41,858 nt of DNA from Oscillospiraceae bacterium (GTDB taxonomy: Bacteria > Bacillota > Clostridia > Oscillospirales > CAG-272). The notes below the pieces were generated by a model that saw only the letters and a list, made by a program, of their open reading frames with translations, did no database searches and had not been told where the DNA came from. The position numbers were made by a program, and so were the translations under genes. Location: NCBI GenBank assembly GCA_015064505.1, contig SVSB01000025.1:1-41858 (forward strand), read 5' to 3'. This document shows positions 28,701 to 35,924 of this stretch, one piece after another; the first letter of the stretch is position 1; every line of letters begins with the position of its first letter.

Positions 28701-29434
28701 TAAGAGACGCAGGCGCAGAGCCTGAGATATTCGTGGTTCGCAACCTTACCGCTTCGGCTATCAGCGAGAGCATAGACGGCTTTGCAAAGAGCCTTAAGGA
28801 TGCGCAGATGATATTCATTCCCGGAGGCTTCTCCGGCGGCGATGAGCCTGACGGAAGCGGTAAGTTCATTACGGCGTTCTTCCGTAACGCAGCAATAAAG
28901 GAAGGCGTTACCGATCTCCTTGAAAACCGCGACGGACTGATGTGCGGTATCTGCAACGGCTTCCAGGCTCTTATCAAGCTGGGACTCGTACCTTACGGCA
29001 AGATAATAGATACCGACGATACCTGTCCCACCCTTACCTTCAATACCATTGCCCGCCACCAGAGCCGTATCGTGCGCACCCGTATTGCATCCAATAAGTC
29101 ACCGTGGCTTGCGTATACCAACGTCGGCGATATCTACAGCGTGCCGATATCTCACGGTGAGGGACGCTTTATCGCAAGCGAGGAGCTTATCCGTCAGCTT
29201 GCCGCAAACGGTCAGATAGCTACCCAGTACGTTGACCTTAACGGCAACGCAACGGCAGACGTTCACTTTAATCCCAACGATTCCATGTACGCTATAGAGG
29301 GTATCACTTCTCCCGACGGACGCGTATTCGGCAAGATGGGACACAGCGAACGTATTGGCAAGGGCCTTTACAAGAACGTTCCCGGCAATTACGATATCCG
29401 CATGTTTGAGGCGGCAGTTAAGTATTTTAAATAA
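25742..29434 (+). CDS. purL: Phosphoribosylformylglycinamidine synthase, single-chain (PurL)
   Basis: The 1230-residue protein joins the synthetase and glutaminase functions that Bacillus splits into PurS, PurL and PurQ. After an N-terminal PurS-like part, SDHCRHTTF and KNETHNHPTEIEPFGGAATCIGG are the FGAM synthetase signatures. The C-terminal glutaminase (from about residue 990) begins PKVLIPAFPGTNCEFD, has its nucleophile in CGICNGFQ (Cys1071), and has the His1138/Glu1140 dyad in SHGEGRF. It is therefore the only enzyme of this purine cluster with a visibly intact glutaminase. It starts one base after the purD stop. Confidence 0.95.
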   Translation: MVYRVFVEKKKELANEARALYNDARAFLGIAGLTDVRLFNRYDAENITEELFNYSINTVFSEPQTDIVYGDIDCADACCVFAVEYLPGQFDQRADSAAQCIQIISKGDRPTVRTARVYALYGKLTEGEIAEIKKYVINPVESREATLEKPVTLAVNYEIPTTVKTLEGFTKLDRAGLEKFVADYGLAMDADDIAFCQNYFISEKRDPTITEIRMIDTYWSDHCRHTTFNTVIDGVTFEDELLQSAYEDYLAIRRELGRTKPICLMDLATVAVKYLKVNGKLPKLDESEEINACTVKINVDVDGVSEPWLLLFKNETHNHPTEIEPFGGAATCIGGAIRDPLSGRAYVYGAMRVTGAADPLKPVSETIPGKLPQRKIVTTAAAGYSSYGNQIGLATGIVDEIYHPGYAAKRMEIGAVVAAAPEYNVRREVPAPGDVVILLGGSTGRDGIGGATGSSKAHNAHSVETCGAEVQKGNAPEERKLQRLFRNPEATRMIKRCNDFGAGGVSVAIGELADGLNIDLNAVPKKYEGLDGTELAISESQERMAVCIEKENIDAFLALAAKENLQACPVAVVTEEKRLVINWNGNAIVNISREFLNSNGADKHITVAPAKPAIKAKEIKGSFTENYTALAEDLNICSKRGLSERFDSTIGAGTVLMPFGGKNQLTPIQAMVQKISVEKKHTDDCSVMSWGYNPFITEQSPYHGAYLAVVESVCKLIATGAKFEDVYLTFQEYFEKLGKDAKRWGKPLAALLGAFKAQMELGIGSIGGKDSMSGSFEQLDVPPTLVSFAITTEKVGDIVSPEFKTAGNKAVLIAPELDNNGLPVTESLLACFDKVTALLRSGKAVSCYTPGMGGIAEAVMKMAFGNSLGFKYADGITVEDIFGYNYGAFVLEVLPEVDEGKLLGTVTDEAAIALGGEKLALDALLSAYENKLESVFSCNIPESKGEMKNFEYKASSYPAPAVKHAKPKVLIPAFPGTNCEFDSAKAVRDAGAEPEIFVVRNLTASAISESIDGFAKSLKDAQMIFIPGGFSGGDEPDGSGKFITAFFRNAAIKEGVTDLLENRDGLMCGICNGFQALIKLGLVPYGKIIDTDDTCPTLTFNTIARHQSRIVRTRIASNKSPWLAYTNVGDIYSVPISHGEGRFIASEELIRQLAANGQIATQYVDLNGNATADVHFNPNDSMYAIEGITSPDGRVFGKMGHSERIGKGLYKNVPGNYDIRMFEAAVKYFK

Positions 29435-29460
29435 TTCGATACTGATCGGAGGATGATAAA

Positions 29461-31137
29461 ATGGGTTACAAAACCGACATTGAGATAGCACAGGAGTGCA
29501 AAATGGAGCATATAACGGAGATCGCAAAGCGAGCTCACGTTGATGCAAAGTACGTGGAGCAGTACGGCAACTATAAGGCAAAGATAGATCCCGCTCTGCT
29601 TAACGATACCGACCGTGAAAACGGCAAGCTTATCCTTGTTACCGCAATCACCCCCACCCCCGCAGGAGAGGGAAAGACCACTACCACCATCGGACTTGCA
29701 GACGGACTTAAGAGGATCGGCAAGGACGTTACCGTTGCCCTCCGCGAGCCTTCCCTCGGACCCGTGTTCGGCGTTAAGGGCGGTGCCGCAGGCGGCGGAT
29801 ACGCACAGGTCGTTCCCATGGAGGATATCAACCTTCACTTCACCGGTGACTTCCACGCCATCGGTGCCGCAAACAACCTGCTTGCCGCAATGCTCGACAA
29901 TCACATTCAGCAGGGCAATGCTCTGGGTATCGACGTAAGAAAGATCACCTGGAAGCGTTGCGTTGATATGAACGACCGCCAGCTCCGCTTCATTGTTGAC
30001 GGTATGGGCGGCAAGGCAAACGGCGTACCCCGTGAGGACGGCTTTGATATTACCGTTGCTTCCGAGATCATGGCTGTTTTCTGCCTATCCAACTCCATTA
30101 CTGACCTGAAGGAAAGACTTTCCCGCATCATCGTTGGATACACTTACGACGATAAGCCCGTTACCGCAGGGGATCTTAAGGCTGTGGGCGCTATGACCGC
30201 GCTCCTTAAGGATGCAATAAAGCCCAACCTCGTTCAGACCCTTGAGGGTACTCCCGCGTTTGTTCACGGCGGTCCCTTCGCAAATATCGCACACGGCTGT
30301 AACTCCGTAATGGCAACCAAGCTTGCTCTCAAGATGGGCGACTATACCGTTACCGAGGCAGGCTTCGGTGCTGACCTGGGTGCTGAAAAGTTCCTTGACA
30401 TCAAGTGCCGTATGGCAGGTCTTACCCCCGATGCAGTGGTAGTAGTTGCTACCGTCCGCGCTCTTAAGATGCACGGCGGTCTTGCAAAGACCGCTCTCGG
30501 TACCGAGGATCTGGTTGCTCTTGAAAAGGGTATTCCCAACCTCCTCCGCCACGTTTCCAATATCAAGAACGTATATAAGCTCCCCTGCGTTGTTGCAGTT
30601 AACCGTTTCCCCACCGATACGGATAAGGAGATCGACTTCATCATCGCAAAGTGCCGTGAGCTTGGCGTAAATACCGTGCTTTCCACCGTTTGGGCGGAAG
30701 GCGGCAAGGGCGGCGAGGCTCTTGCGCGCGAGGTAGTCCGCCTCTGCGAGGAGGAGAAGGGCGACTTCACCTTCAGCTACGAGCTTGACTCCACCATTGA
30801 GGAGAAGATCGAGGCGGTAGTAAAGAAGGTATACGGCGGCGCGGGTATTACCGTAATGCCCAACGCAAAGAAGCAGATCGAGCAGCTTGCGGCTCTCGGA
30901 TTTGACAAGTGTCCCGTATGTATCGCAAAGACCCAGTACAGCTTCTCCGACGATCCCACCAAGCTTGGCGCACCCGAGAACTTTACCGTAACCGTAAAGA
31001 ACGTTAAGGTATCCGCAGGCGCAGGCTTCATCGTAGTTCTCACAGGCGATATTCTCACAATGCCCGGACTTCCCAAGTCTCCCGCTGCCGAGAAGATCGA
31101 CGTTGACGAAAACGGAAAGATCAGCGGTCTGTTCTAA
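29461..31137 (+). CDS. fhs: Formate-tetrahydrofolate ligase
   Basis: Fhs makes 10-formyl-THF from formate, THF and ATP. The 558-residue protein has the P-loop [11 protein letters not shown] (about 66-76), [22 protein letters not shown] shortly after, and the C-terminal [28 protein letters not shown] precedes the ATG. As last gene of the ZTP-controlled operon it regenerates the cofactor used by PurN and the AICAR transformylase, and together with the FNT channel forms a formate-to-purine supply line. A strong terminator follows. Confidence 0.96.
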   Translation: MGYKTDIEIAQECKMEHITEIAKRAHVDAKYVEQYGNYKAKIDPALLNDTDRENGKLILVTAITPTPAGEGKTTTTIGLADGLKRIGKDVTVALREPSLGPVFGVKGGAAGGGYAQVVPMEDINLHFTGDFHAIGAANNLLAAMLDNHIQQGNALGIDVRKITWKRCVDMNDRQLRFIVDGMGGKANGVPREDGFDITVASEIMAVFCLSNSITDLKERLSRIIVGYTYDDKPVTAGDLKAVGAMTALLKDAIKPNLVQTLEGTPAFVHGGPFANIAHGCNSVMATKLALKMGDYTVTEAGFGADLGAEKFLDIKCRMAGLTPDAVVVVATVRALKMHGGLAKTALGTEDLVALEKGIPNLLRHVSNIKNVYKLPCVVAVNRFPTDTDKEIDFIIAKCRELGVNTVLSTVWAEGGKGGEALAREVVRLCEEEKGDFTFSYELDSTIEEKIEAVVKKVYGGAGITVMPNAKKQIEQLAALGFDKCPVCIAKTQYSFSDDPTKLGAPENFTVTVKNVKVSAGAGFIVVLTGDILTMPGLPKSPAAEKIDVDENGKISGLF

Positions 31138-31149
31138 AATAAAACCACA

Positions 31150-31188
31150 AAAGAGGCTCAAATGCTGTTGCGTTTGAGCCTCTTTATC
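31150..31188 (+). terminator. Intrinsic terminator after fhs
   Basis: AAAGAGGCTCAAA (31150-31162) and TTTGAGCCTCTTT (31173-31185) form a perfect 13-bp stem around a 10-nt loop. The A-rich and T-rich flanks let it act in both directions. It ends the purine operon. Confidence 0.92.
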
Positions 31189-31197
31189 TTCCGATTG

Positions 31198-31226
31198 TTT
31201 ACTTTTTCGAAAAGCGATGGTATAAT
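31198..31226 (+). promoter_or_regulatory. Promoter for the TraX-like gene
   Basis: TATAAT (31221-31226) is a perfect -10 box. TTTACT (31198-31203), 17 bases upstream, is a four-of-six -35 box. A GTG start with GGAGAG in front follows 40 bases downstream. Confidence 0.65.
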
Positions 31227-31265
31227 AAAATAAAACGAACGTCTTTCCCGTGGAGAGAGTGTAAA

Positions 31266-32000
31266 GTGAAAAAAATTAAATGTATTGATTCGGATCTCCT
31301 TAAAATAACAGCAATGCTTTTTATGCTTCTCGATCATTTATGGGGAACGATAGTGAGCGGAAATCAATGGATGAGCTTCGTCGGAAGATTGGCTTTTCCC
31401 ATTTTTGCCTTCTTGATAGTTGAGGGATTTATTCATACCTCAAATTTCAAAAAGTATGCGATGCGTTTGTTTATTTTCGGCCTTATATCGGAAATTCCGT
31501 TCAATTTGATGCTTACGTCATCTCCCATATTTCCGTTTCATCAAAACGTAATGTTCACGCTCTTGCTTGGACTGCTTTGCATAAACGAGATCGAAAAGTT
31601 CAAAAAACTGCCGAGTGTAAAAAATGCGATCCTTCGGCTGCTGATGATAGCTCTGTTTTTGCTTATCGGCGCCGTAGGCTTTGTGGATTACGGCGTAATG
31701 GGTATCTCCGTGGTCATTGTGTTTTACGTGTTCCGTGGATTCAGGCTTGCACCTCTTTGTCAGACCGTGTCGCTTATTTTGCTTTTCATCGTGTTCTTTA
31801 AAGGGGTCGGAGTTGATCTTCAAATATTGGGTGCAAGCTTCTTTTTCCCGTTTCAGGGCTTCGGGGTACTTGCGCTACCGTTTATTTGGATGTATAACGG
31901 ACAAAAGAGAAGCAAAAGCAAGGTGATAAAGTACCTATTCTATTCCTTTTACCCTGCCCATATGCTCATCATTTACGTAATATATATGTTGTTTTTCTGA
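31266..32000 (+). CDS. TraX family membrane protein
   Basis: A 244-residue polytopic membrane protein. LLKITAMLFMLLDHL, the following GRLAFPIFAFLIVEGF, and RLFIFGLISEIPFNLM are the recognised TraX family pattern. F-plasmid TraX acetylates pilin, but chromosomal TraX-like proteins in Firmicutes have no established role and probably act as membrane acyltransferases. No conjugation genes are nearby. The start is GTG at 31266 with GGAGAG upstream. It stands as a single gene between its own promoter and the structured leader of the ZIP gene. Confidence 0.85.
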   Translation: MKKIKCIDSDLLKITAMLFMLLDHLWGTIVSGNQWMSFVGRLAFPIFAFLIVEGFIHTSNFKKYAMRLFIFGLISEIPFNLMLTSSPIFPFHQNVMFTLLLGLLCINEIEKFKKLPSVKNAILRLLMIALFLLIGAVGFVDYGVMGISVVIVFYVFRGFRLAPLCQTVSLILLFIVFFKGVGVDLQILGASFFFPFQGFGVLALPFIWMYNGQKRSKSKVIKYLFYSFYPAHMLIIYVIYMLFF

Positions 32001-32063
32001 ATATTATAAACTTCTGTGCGACGGCGAATACCGTAGCGCGTGCTATCTTATTTCATATACTTA

Positions 32064-32221
32064 ATACGGGGAGAATTGAGCTTCCGATGGCTGAATTCTC
32101 TGCGGTGTCTTACGATGCCTTCGCTTGCAATGCTTACTAAAGTATGATGCGGACGGTGAAAGGAGGGCGGCGCAGGGGTGCAGATACGGAACCCGTATAT
32201 TTAACTCCCCGTGGAGTAGAT
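32064..32221 (+). promoter_or_regulatory. Structured 5' leader of the ZIP transporter gene, riboswitch-like, class unknown
   Basis: Several helices here cannot form together. ACGGGGAG (32066-32073) pairs with CTCCCCGT (32205-32212). ATACGGG (32064-32070) pairs with CCCGTAT (32192-32198), which also pairs locally with ATACGG (32184-32189). GAGAATT (32071-32077) pairs with AATTCTC (32094-32100). ACTCC (32204-32208) pairs with GGAGT (32213-32217), covering the ribosome binding site of the ZIP gene. The long-range helix would free that site. No known metal riboswitch consensus was recognised. No clear promoter was seen between 32001 and 32063. Confidence 0.5.
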
Positions 32222-32959
32222 ATGAAGATAGTTTTGCTTACCGCCATAGGTGTCGGCGGGGCAACGGTGCTTGGCGCCGTTATAGGATTCGTTTTTAAAA
32301 ATATATCCCACAGATTCAGCGATATAGTTCTTGCCTTTGCGGCGGGAGTTATGCTCGGTGCGGCACTTCTTGGGCTTATACTGCCCTCGCTTGAATACGG
32401 CGGCAAGCTCGGTGCGGTAACGACCGTAGGGGGTATCTTTTCGGGTGCCGCTCTTATCAGCGTTCTTGACAGGCTCGTCCCCCACCTTCACGCAACCTTC
32501 GGCCATCAGGACAGCACTGCGGACAGAGGACGGCTTGATAAGGTGATTCTGTTCGTTCTTGCCATTGCCATTCACAATCTTCCCGAGGGTATCGCGGCGG
32601 GAGTCGGTTTTGGCTCTGGCAATACGGAAAACGCCATCTTCATTGCCTTCGGTATTGCCTTGCAGAATATACCCGAGGGTATGGTAATAATCTCCCCAAT
32701 GCTGCTTGCGGGCGTACCGCCCAAAAGAACCTTTCTTGTGGCGGCGCTTACGGGTGCGGTAGAGGTGGTGGGCACGCTTTTCGGTTATTTCGCAGTAAGC
32801 GTTTCAAGTGCGCTTCTGCCGTTTTCGTTGGCGTTTGCGGGTGGCACCATGCTGTACGTAATAAGCGACGAGATGATACCCGATACCCACGCGGACGGAG
32901 CGGAGAGAGGTGCCACTTACGCACTGCTCGCGGGTTTTTCGCTGATGCTGTTGCTTTAA
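32222..32959 (+). CDS. ZIP family metal transporter
   Basis: The 245-residue membrane protein has about eight hydrophobic helices. HNLPEGIAAGVGFG and LQNIPEGMVIISPM are the two ZIP transmembrane motifs that form the binuclear metal site; the His- and Asp-containing loop (VPHLHATFGHQD) between helices is also typical. ZIP proteins carry Zn, Fe or Mn, usually into the cytoplasm; the GufA/ZupT-like subgroup fits best. ATG 32222 was chosen over upstream in-frame starts because the protein then begins with the first helix and has GGAG upstream. The leader suggests RNA-level control. Confidence 0.88.
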   Translation: MKIVLLTAIGVGGATVLGAVIGFVFKNISHRFSDIVLAFAAGVMLGAALLGLILPSLEYGGKLGAVTTVGGIFSGAALISVLDRLVPHLHATFGHQDSTADRGRLDKVILFVLAIAIHNLPEGIAAGVGFGSGNTENAIFIAFGIALQNIPEGMVIISPMLLAGVPPKRTFLVAALTGAVEVVGTLFGYFAVSVSSALLPFSLAFAGGTMLYVISDEMIPDTHADGAERGATYALLAGFSLMLLL

Positions 32960-32968
32960 CGGAGAAAT

Positions 32969-33661
32969 ATGAAGTACTCAAATATAAAAAAAGCGGAATT
33001 TATTGCACGTCCCAACCGTTTCGTTGCTATAGTAAGAACGGAGCGGGGAGAGGAGACCGTACACGTAAAAAACACGGGAAGATGCAGGGAGCTTCTTGTT
33101 CCCGGTGTTGCGGTATATCTCAACCGCCCGGGCGGCGAGAAAAGAAAAACTGAATACGATCTTGTCGCCGTTGAAAAACAGCGGGAGGGAATGGCGCCGT
33201 TGCTTATAAATATGGATTCACAGCTCCCGAACGCCGTTGCGGCGGAATGGATAAGGGGCAATCTGCTTTCACCGAACGCGCAAATAAAGCGGGAAGTTTT
33301 TTACGGAGATTCCCGCTTTGATATTTATTTCGAGGATGGCGACAGGCGGGGATTTGCAGAGGTAAAGGGTGTTACTCTTGAAGAGGACGGCGTTGCGCGC
33401 TTTCCCGATGCACCCACGGAGCGGGGAATAAAGCACCTAAAGGGACTTGCCCGTGCCGTAGAGGAAGGATACGATGCGTACGTTATCTTCATCGTGCAGA
33501 TGGAGGGGATGAAACGTTTTGAACCAAACGACGCAACCCATCCGCAGTTCGGGGAAGCGCTTCGCCGTGCGGCGGAAAAGGGTGTTAAGGTGGTTGCGGC
33601 GGAATGCGAGGTTCGCCCCGATTCCGTAGTTGCCCAAAACAGAATTCCCGTGGTGCTGTAA
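32969..33661 (+). CDS. sfsA: SfsA family DNA/RNA nuclease
   Basis: The 230-residue protein has RPNRFVAIV at the N-terminus, VHVKNTGRCRELLVPG, and RFDIYFEDGDRRGFAEVKGVTL, which matches the conserved PD-(D/E)xK-like region of SfsA. First named as a sugar fermentation stimulation protein in E. coli, later reported to have nuclease activity. ACGGAG precedes the ATG and it follows the ZIP gene by nine bases, so both are probably transcribed together. Confidence 0.92.
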   Translation: MKYSNIKKAEFIARPNRFVAIVRTERGEETVHVKNTGRCRELLVPGVAVYLNRPGGEKRKTEYDLVAVEKQREGMAPLLINMDSQLPNAVAAEWIRGNLLSPNAQIKREVFYGDSRFDIYFEDGDRRGFAEVKGVTLEEDGVARFPDAPTERGIKHLKGLARAVEEGYDAYVIFIVQMEGMKRFEPNDATHPQFGEALRRAAEKGVKVVAAECEVRPDSVVAQNRIPVVL

Positions 33662-33741
33662 ACACCGTAAAAGCAGACAAGTCCGTACTTTTCGCAGACC
33701 TATCATTTCTTTCACTATATGAACTTTTAGGGGCGTATTCA

Positions 33742-33770
33742 TTGTGTTTACGGCGTTGCAATGGTAGAAT
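33742..33770 (+). promoter_or_regulatory. Possible promoter for the lipoprotein and GH2 genes
   Basis: TTGTGT (33742-33747) and TAGAAT (33765-33770) are 17 bases apart. A second TATAAT (33780-33785) lies just downstream without a good -35 box. The -35 box is weak, so this is tentative. Confidence 0.4.
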
Positions 33771-33799
33771 TGTTTAAAAATATAATAGAAGGTGTTAAT

Positions 33800-35923
33800 A
33801 TGAAAAAGTGTTTTGCACTTCTCCTTGCAGCATTACTGCTTTTTGCCGCCTGCGCTCCCGCAGGGCAACCCACGGACACGACGGCTATTACCGATACCGT
33901 TACGGATCCGTCCGTAACGGCGGACCCCAATGCCCCCGATACCGCGTATCCGGAGGAGAAATATTTCATAATCTCAAAAGAGGATTACCTCTCCAAAACC
34001 ACAGCAGGCTTCCTTTCTCAGCTTGTGGGAACTCTTTCGGGTTTTGAGTTTGTGACTCTTTCCGACGGAAGATGCCGCGTTGCAATGCCCGATTCATGGT
34101 TTGAATACTGCCGCGGACCTTACGCGGAGAAAAACCCTCATAAGTCTCACACCGATAAGCACCTTCGTAATAAAGAGACTCAACAGTGGGAGGTATGGCT
34201 TGATGATGATTTCAGCGTGGACGTGGTGAATCAGTACATCCTTGCTGATATGTACAGATCAAAGGATACCGTAGCCGCCAAGTATATAACCGACGGTTGG
34301 GTAAAATACGACGTGTACGATATGGGCGGCGGCCAGCGCTCCGTCGGTGCTTATGCTCTTGCCAAAAACCATAATTATCTCCCGCAATTTGCGGGTAATA
34401 CCGAGTACGGCAATTGGTACAGCTATTGTACCGAGGCATATCTCGGCGCGGATACCATGGGTATGAACGCTGCGGGAATGCCTCAGGTTGCCTCTGATAT
34501 CTGCGGACTCTTCGCAAGTATGACCGGTGACAGAGATAACGTGCTGTGGGCGCAGATGTTCGGCACCATGATGAGCTATGCTTACTTCGATAACGATATC
34601 GAGGCCGTTATCCGCAAGGCGTGTTCCGTATTCCCGGAGGGAAGTCATCCCCTTACGGTGGTGGACGAAATATTTGCCTTGTATGAAAAATACCCCGATA
34701 ACTGGCGCCAGGCCTGCAAGGATTTTGAGAATGCGCATTACGTGAAGGACGTTACCCGCAATACCGATACGGATATCAACTGCGGCTTTGTGCTTCTTGA
34801 CTTGCTTTACGGCGGCGGTGATTATTACGAGACCTGCAAGATAGGATCTCTTATGGGATACGATTGCGAAAGCACCGTAGGCATCGCACTTTCCATTCTC
34901 GGAATAATGGGCGGTATGGAAGTGCTTCCCGAGGAAACAAACGACCTTATCTGGCTTGACGGTGAGGGAACGCTTGTTAACCTTTCTCCCGAAGGAATTG
35001 AGAAGGGGTACTGGATGATAGCCGCAGGTCTGCCGGACAGAATAAAGATAGCTTCCGTCGTGGATAAGTATCGCGCAAATTTTGAAAGCGTGCTTATTGA
35101 AAACGGTGGTGCTGCAGATGAAAAGTATTATTATATCCCCCGCACCGAGCTTGGTGAATACAAGGTCGTAACGCTTTCCGACCCCGGTTTTGAAAGCGGC
35201 AAGCTGGATGCTTACACCGTAAAGGGCGCAGTCAGCATCACGAAGCAAGCAACCATGGGTCAATACGCCGCAAAGCTTGCAAAGGGCGGTGAAATTTCCA
35301 CAAAGGTGAGCGGACTTGAAGCGGGAAAGACGTATGCACTTACCGCGTATATGGTTACAAGCGCCAAGGGAACCGTCCTTATGTATGCAGGCGACAAGTG
35401 CGTAAGCGTTCACCGCACGGAGGGAACGCCGAAATATCTTGAACAGAGCACCGTAAGACGCACGCTGGTATTTGATGCAACCGGTAGCGAAATGGAGATA
35501 GGCTTCCGCTTTATAGGGGAAGCGGGCGAGAGCGCGGTGGTTGACTGCGTTTCTTTGATCCGTATAAACGAAAAATCTGCAGGCAGTGCAAAAATAGCAG
35601 AGCACTCCGCAGACGGAGTATATACGGGAGCCGTTGTTATCAATATAGAGTCCGAGACCGATAAGGAGGTGCTCCTTAAGGTTGAATTTGCAAATGCCAC
35701 TGGGGCAATAGCTGACGTTGCCGTTTCCGTAAACAGCCGCAACTACGCAACCGCCGCATTGTATAAGACTTATAGCGATGATTGCGGTATGGAGTATGAG
35801 GATTTCGTATACATACCCATAGTATTGAAAAAGGGTGAAAATAAGGTTAAGCTTGATCTGGGAAGATACAAGGCGACTATAAGGGAAGTCAGCCTTGTTA
35901 CAGTGGAAAGCAGATGGAATTGA
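33800..35923 (+). CDS. Lipoprotein with ADP-ribosylglycohydrolase-like domain and C-terminal beta modules
   Basis: The 707-residue protein starts with a lipoprotein signal (MKKCFALLLAALLLFAAC, Cys18) and a Thr/Pro-rich linker. Residues of about 60-420 resemble the DraG/ADP-ribosylglycohydrolase fold: WLDDDFSVD (about 133-141) corresponds to the first metal-binding acidic motif, GMNAAGMP to the central motif, and GYDCESTVGIALSILG (about 353) to the D-x-D/E-T motif. The C-terminal 280 residues look like one or two beta-sandwich modules, the first resembling carbohydrate-binding domains (DPGFESGKLDAYTV). It is outside the membrane and sits one base before a GH2 gene, so a glycan substrate is plausible. 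The ATG at 33800 follows AAGGTG. Confidence 0.65.
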   Translation: MKKCFALLLAALLLFAACAPAGQPTDTTAITDTVTDPSVTADPNAPDTAYPEEKYFIISKEDYLSKTTAGFLSQLVGTLSGFEFVTLSDGRCRVAMPDSWFEYCRGPYAEKNPHKSHTDKHLRNKETQQWEVWLDDDFSVDVVNQYILADMYRSKDTVAAKYITDGWVKYDVYDMGGGQRSVGAYALAKNHNYLPQFAGNTEYGNWYSYCTEAYLGADTMGMNAAGMPQVASDICGLFASMTGDRDNVLWAQMFGTMMSYAYFDNDIEAVIRKACSVFPEGSHPLTVVDEIFALYEKYPDNWRQACKDFENAHYVKDVTRNTDTDINCGFVLLDLLYGGGDYYETCKIGSLMGYDCESTVGIALSILGIMGGMEVLPEETNDLIWLDGEGTLVNLSPEGIEKGYWMIAAGLPDRIKIASVVDKYRANFESVLIENGGAADEKYYYIPRTELGEYKVVTLSDPGFESGKLDAYTVKGAVSITKQATMGQYAAKLAKGGEISTKVSGLEAGKTYALTAYMVTSAKGTVLMYAGDKCVSVHRTEGTPKYLEQSTVRRTLVFDATGSEMEIGFRFIGEAGESAVVDCVSLIRINEKSAGSAKIAEHSADGVYTGAVVINIESETDKEVLLKVEFANATGAIADVAVSVNSRNYATAALYKTYSDDCGMEYEDFVYIPIVLKKGENKVKLDLGRYKATIREVSLVTVESRWN

Positions 35924-35924
35924 A

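Noticed and set aside
31266-32000. TraX-like gene as sign of a conjugative element
   Set aside because: No relaxase, coupling protein, type IV secretion gene or att site is near it, and its composition is not strikingly foreign.
32064-32221. Assignment of the ZIP leader to a known Mn (yybP-ykoY), NiCo or cobalamin riboswitch
   Set aside because: The conserved loop sequences of those classes, as I know them, are not present. Only the competing helices are kept as an observation.
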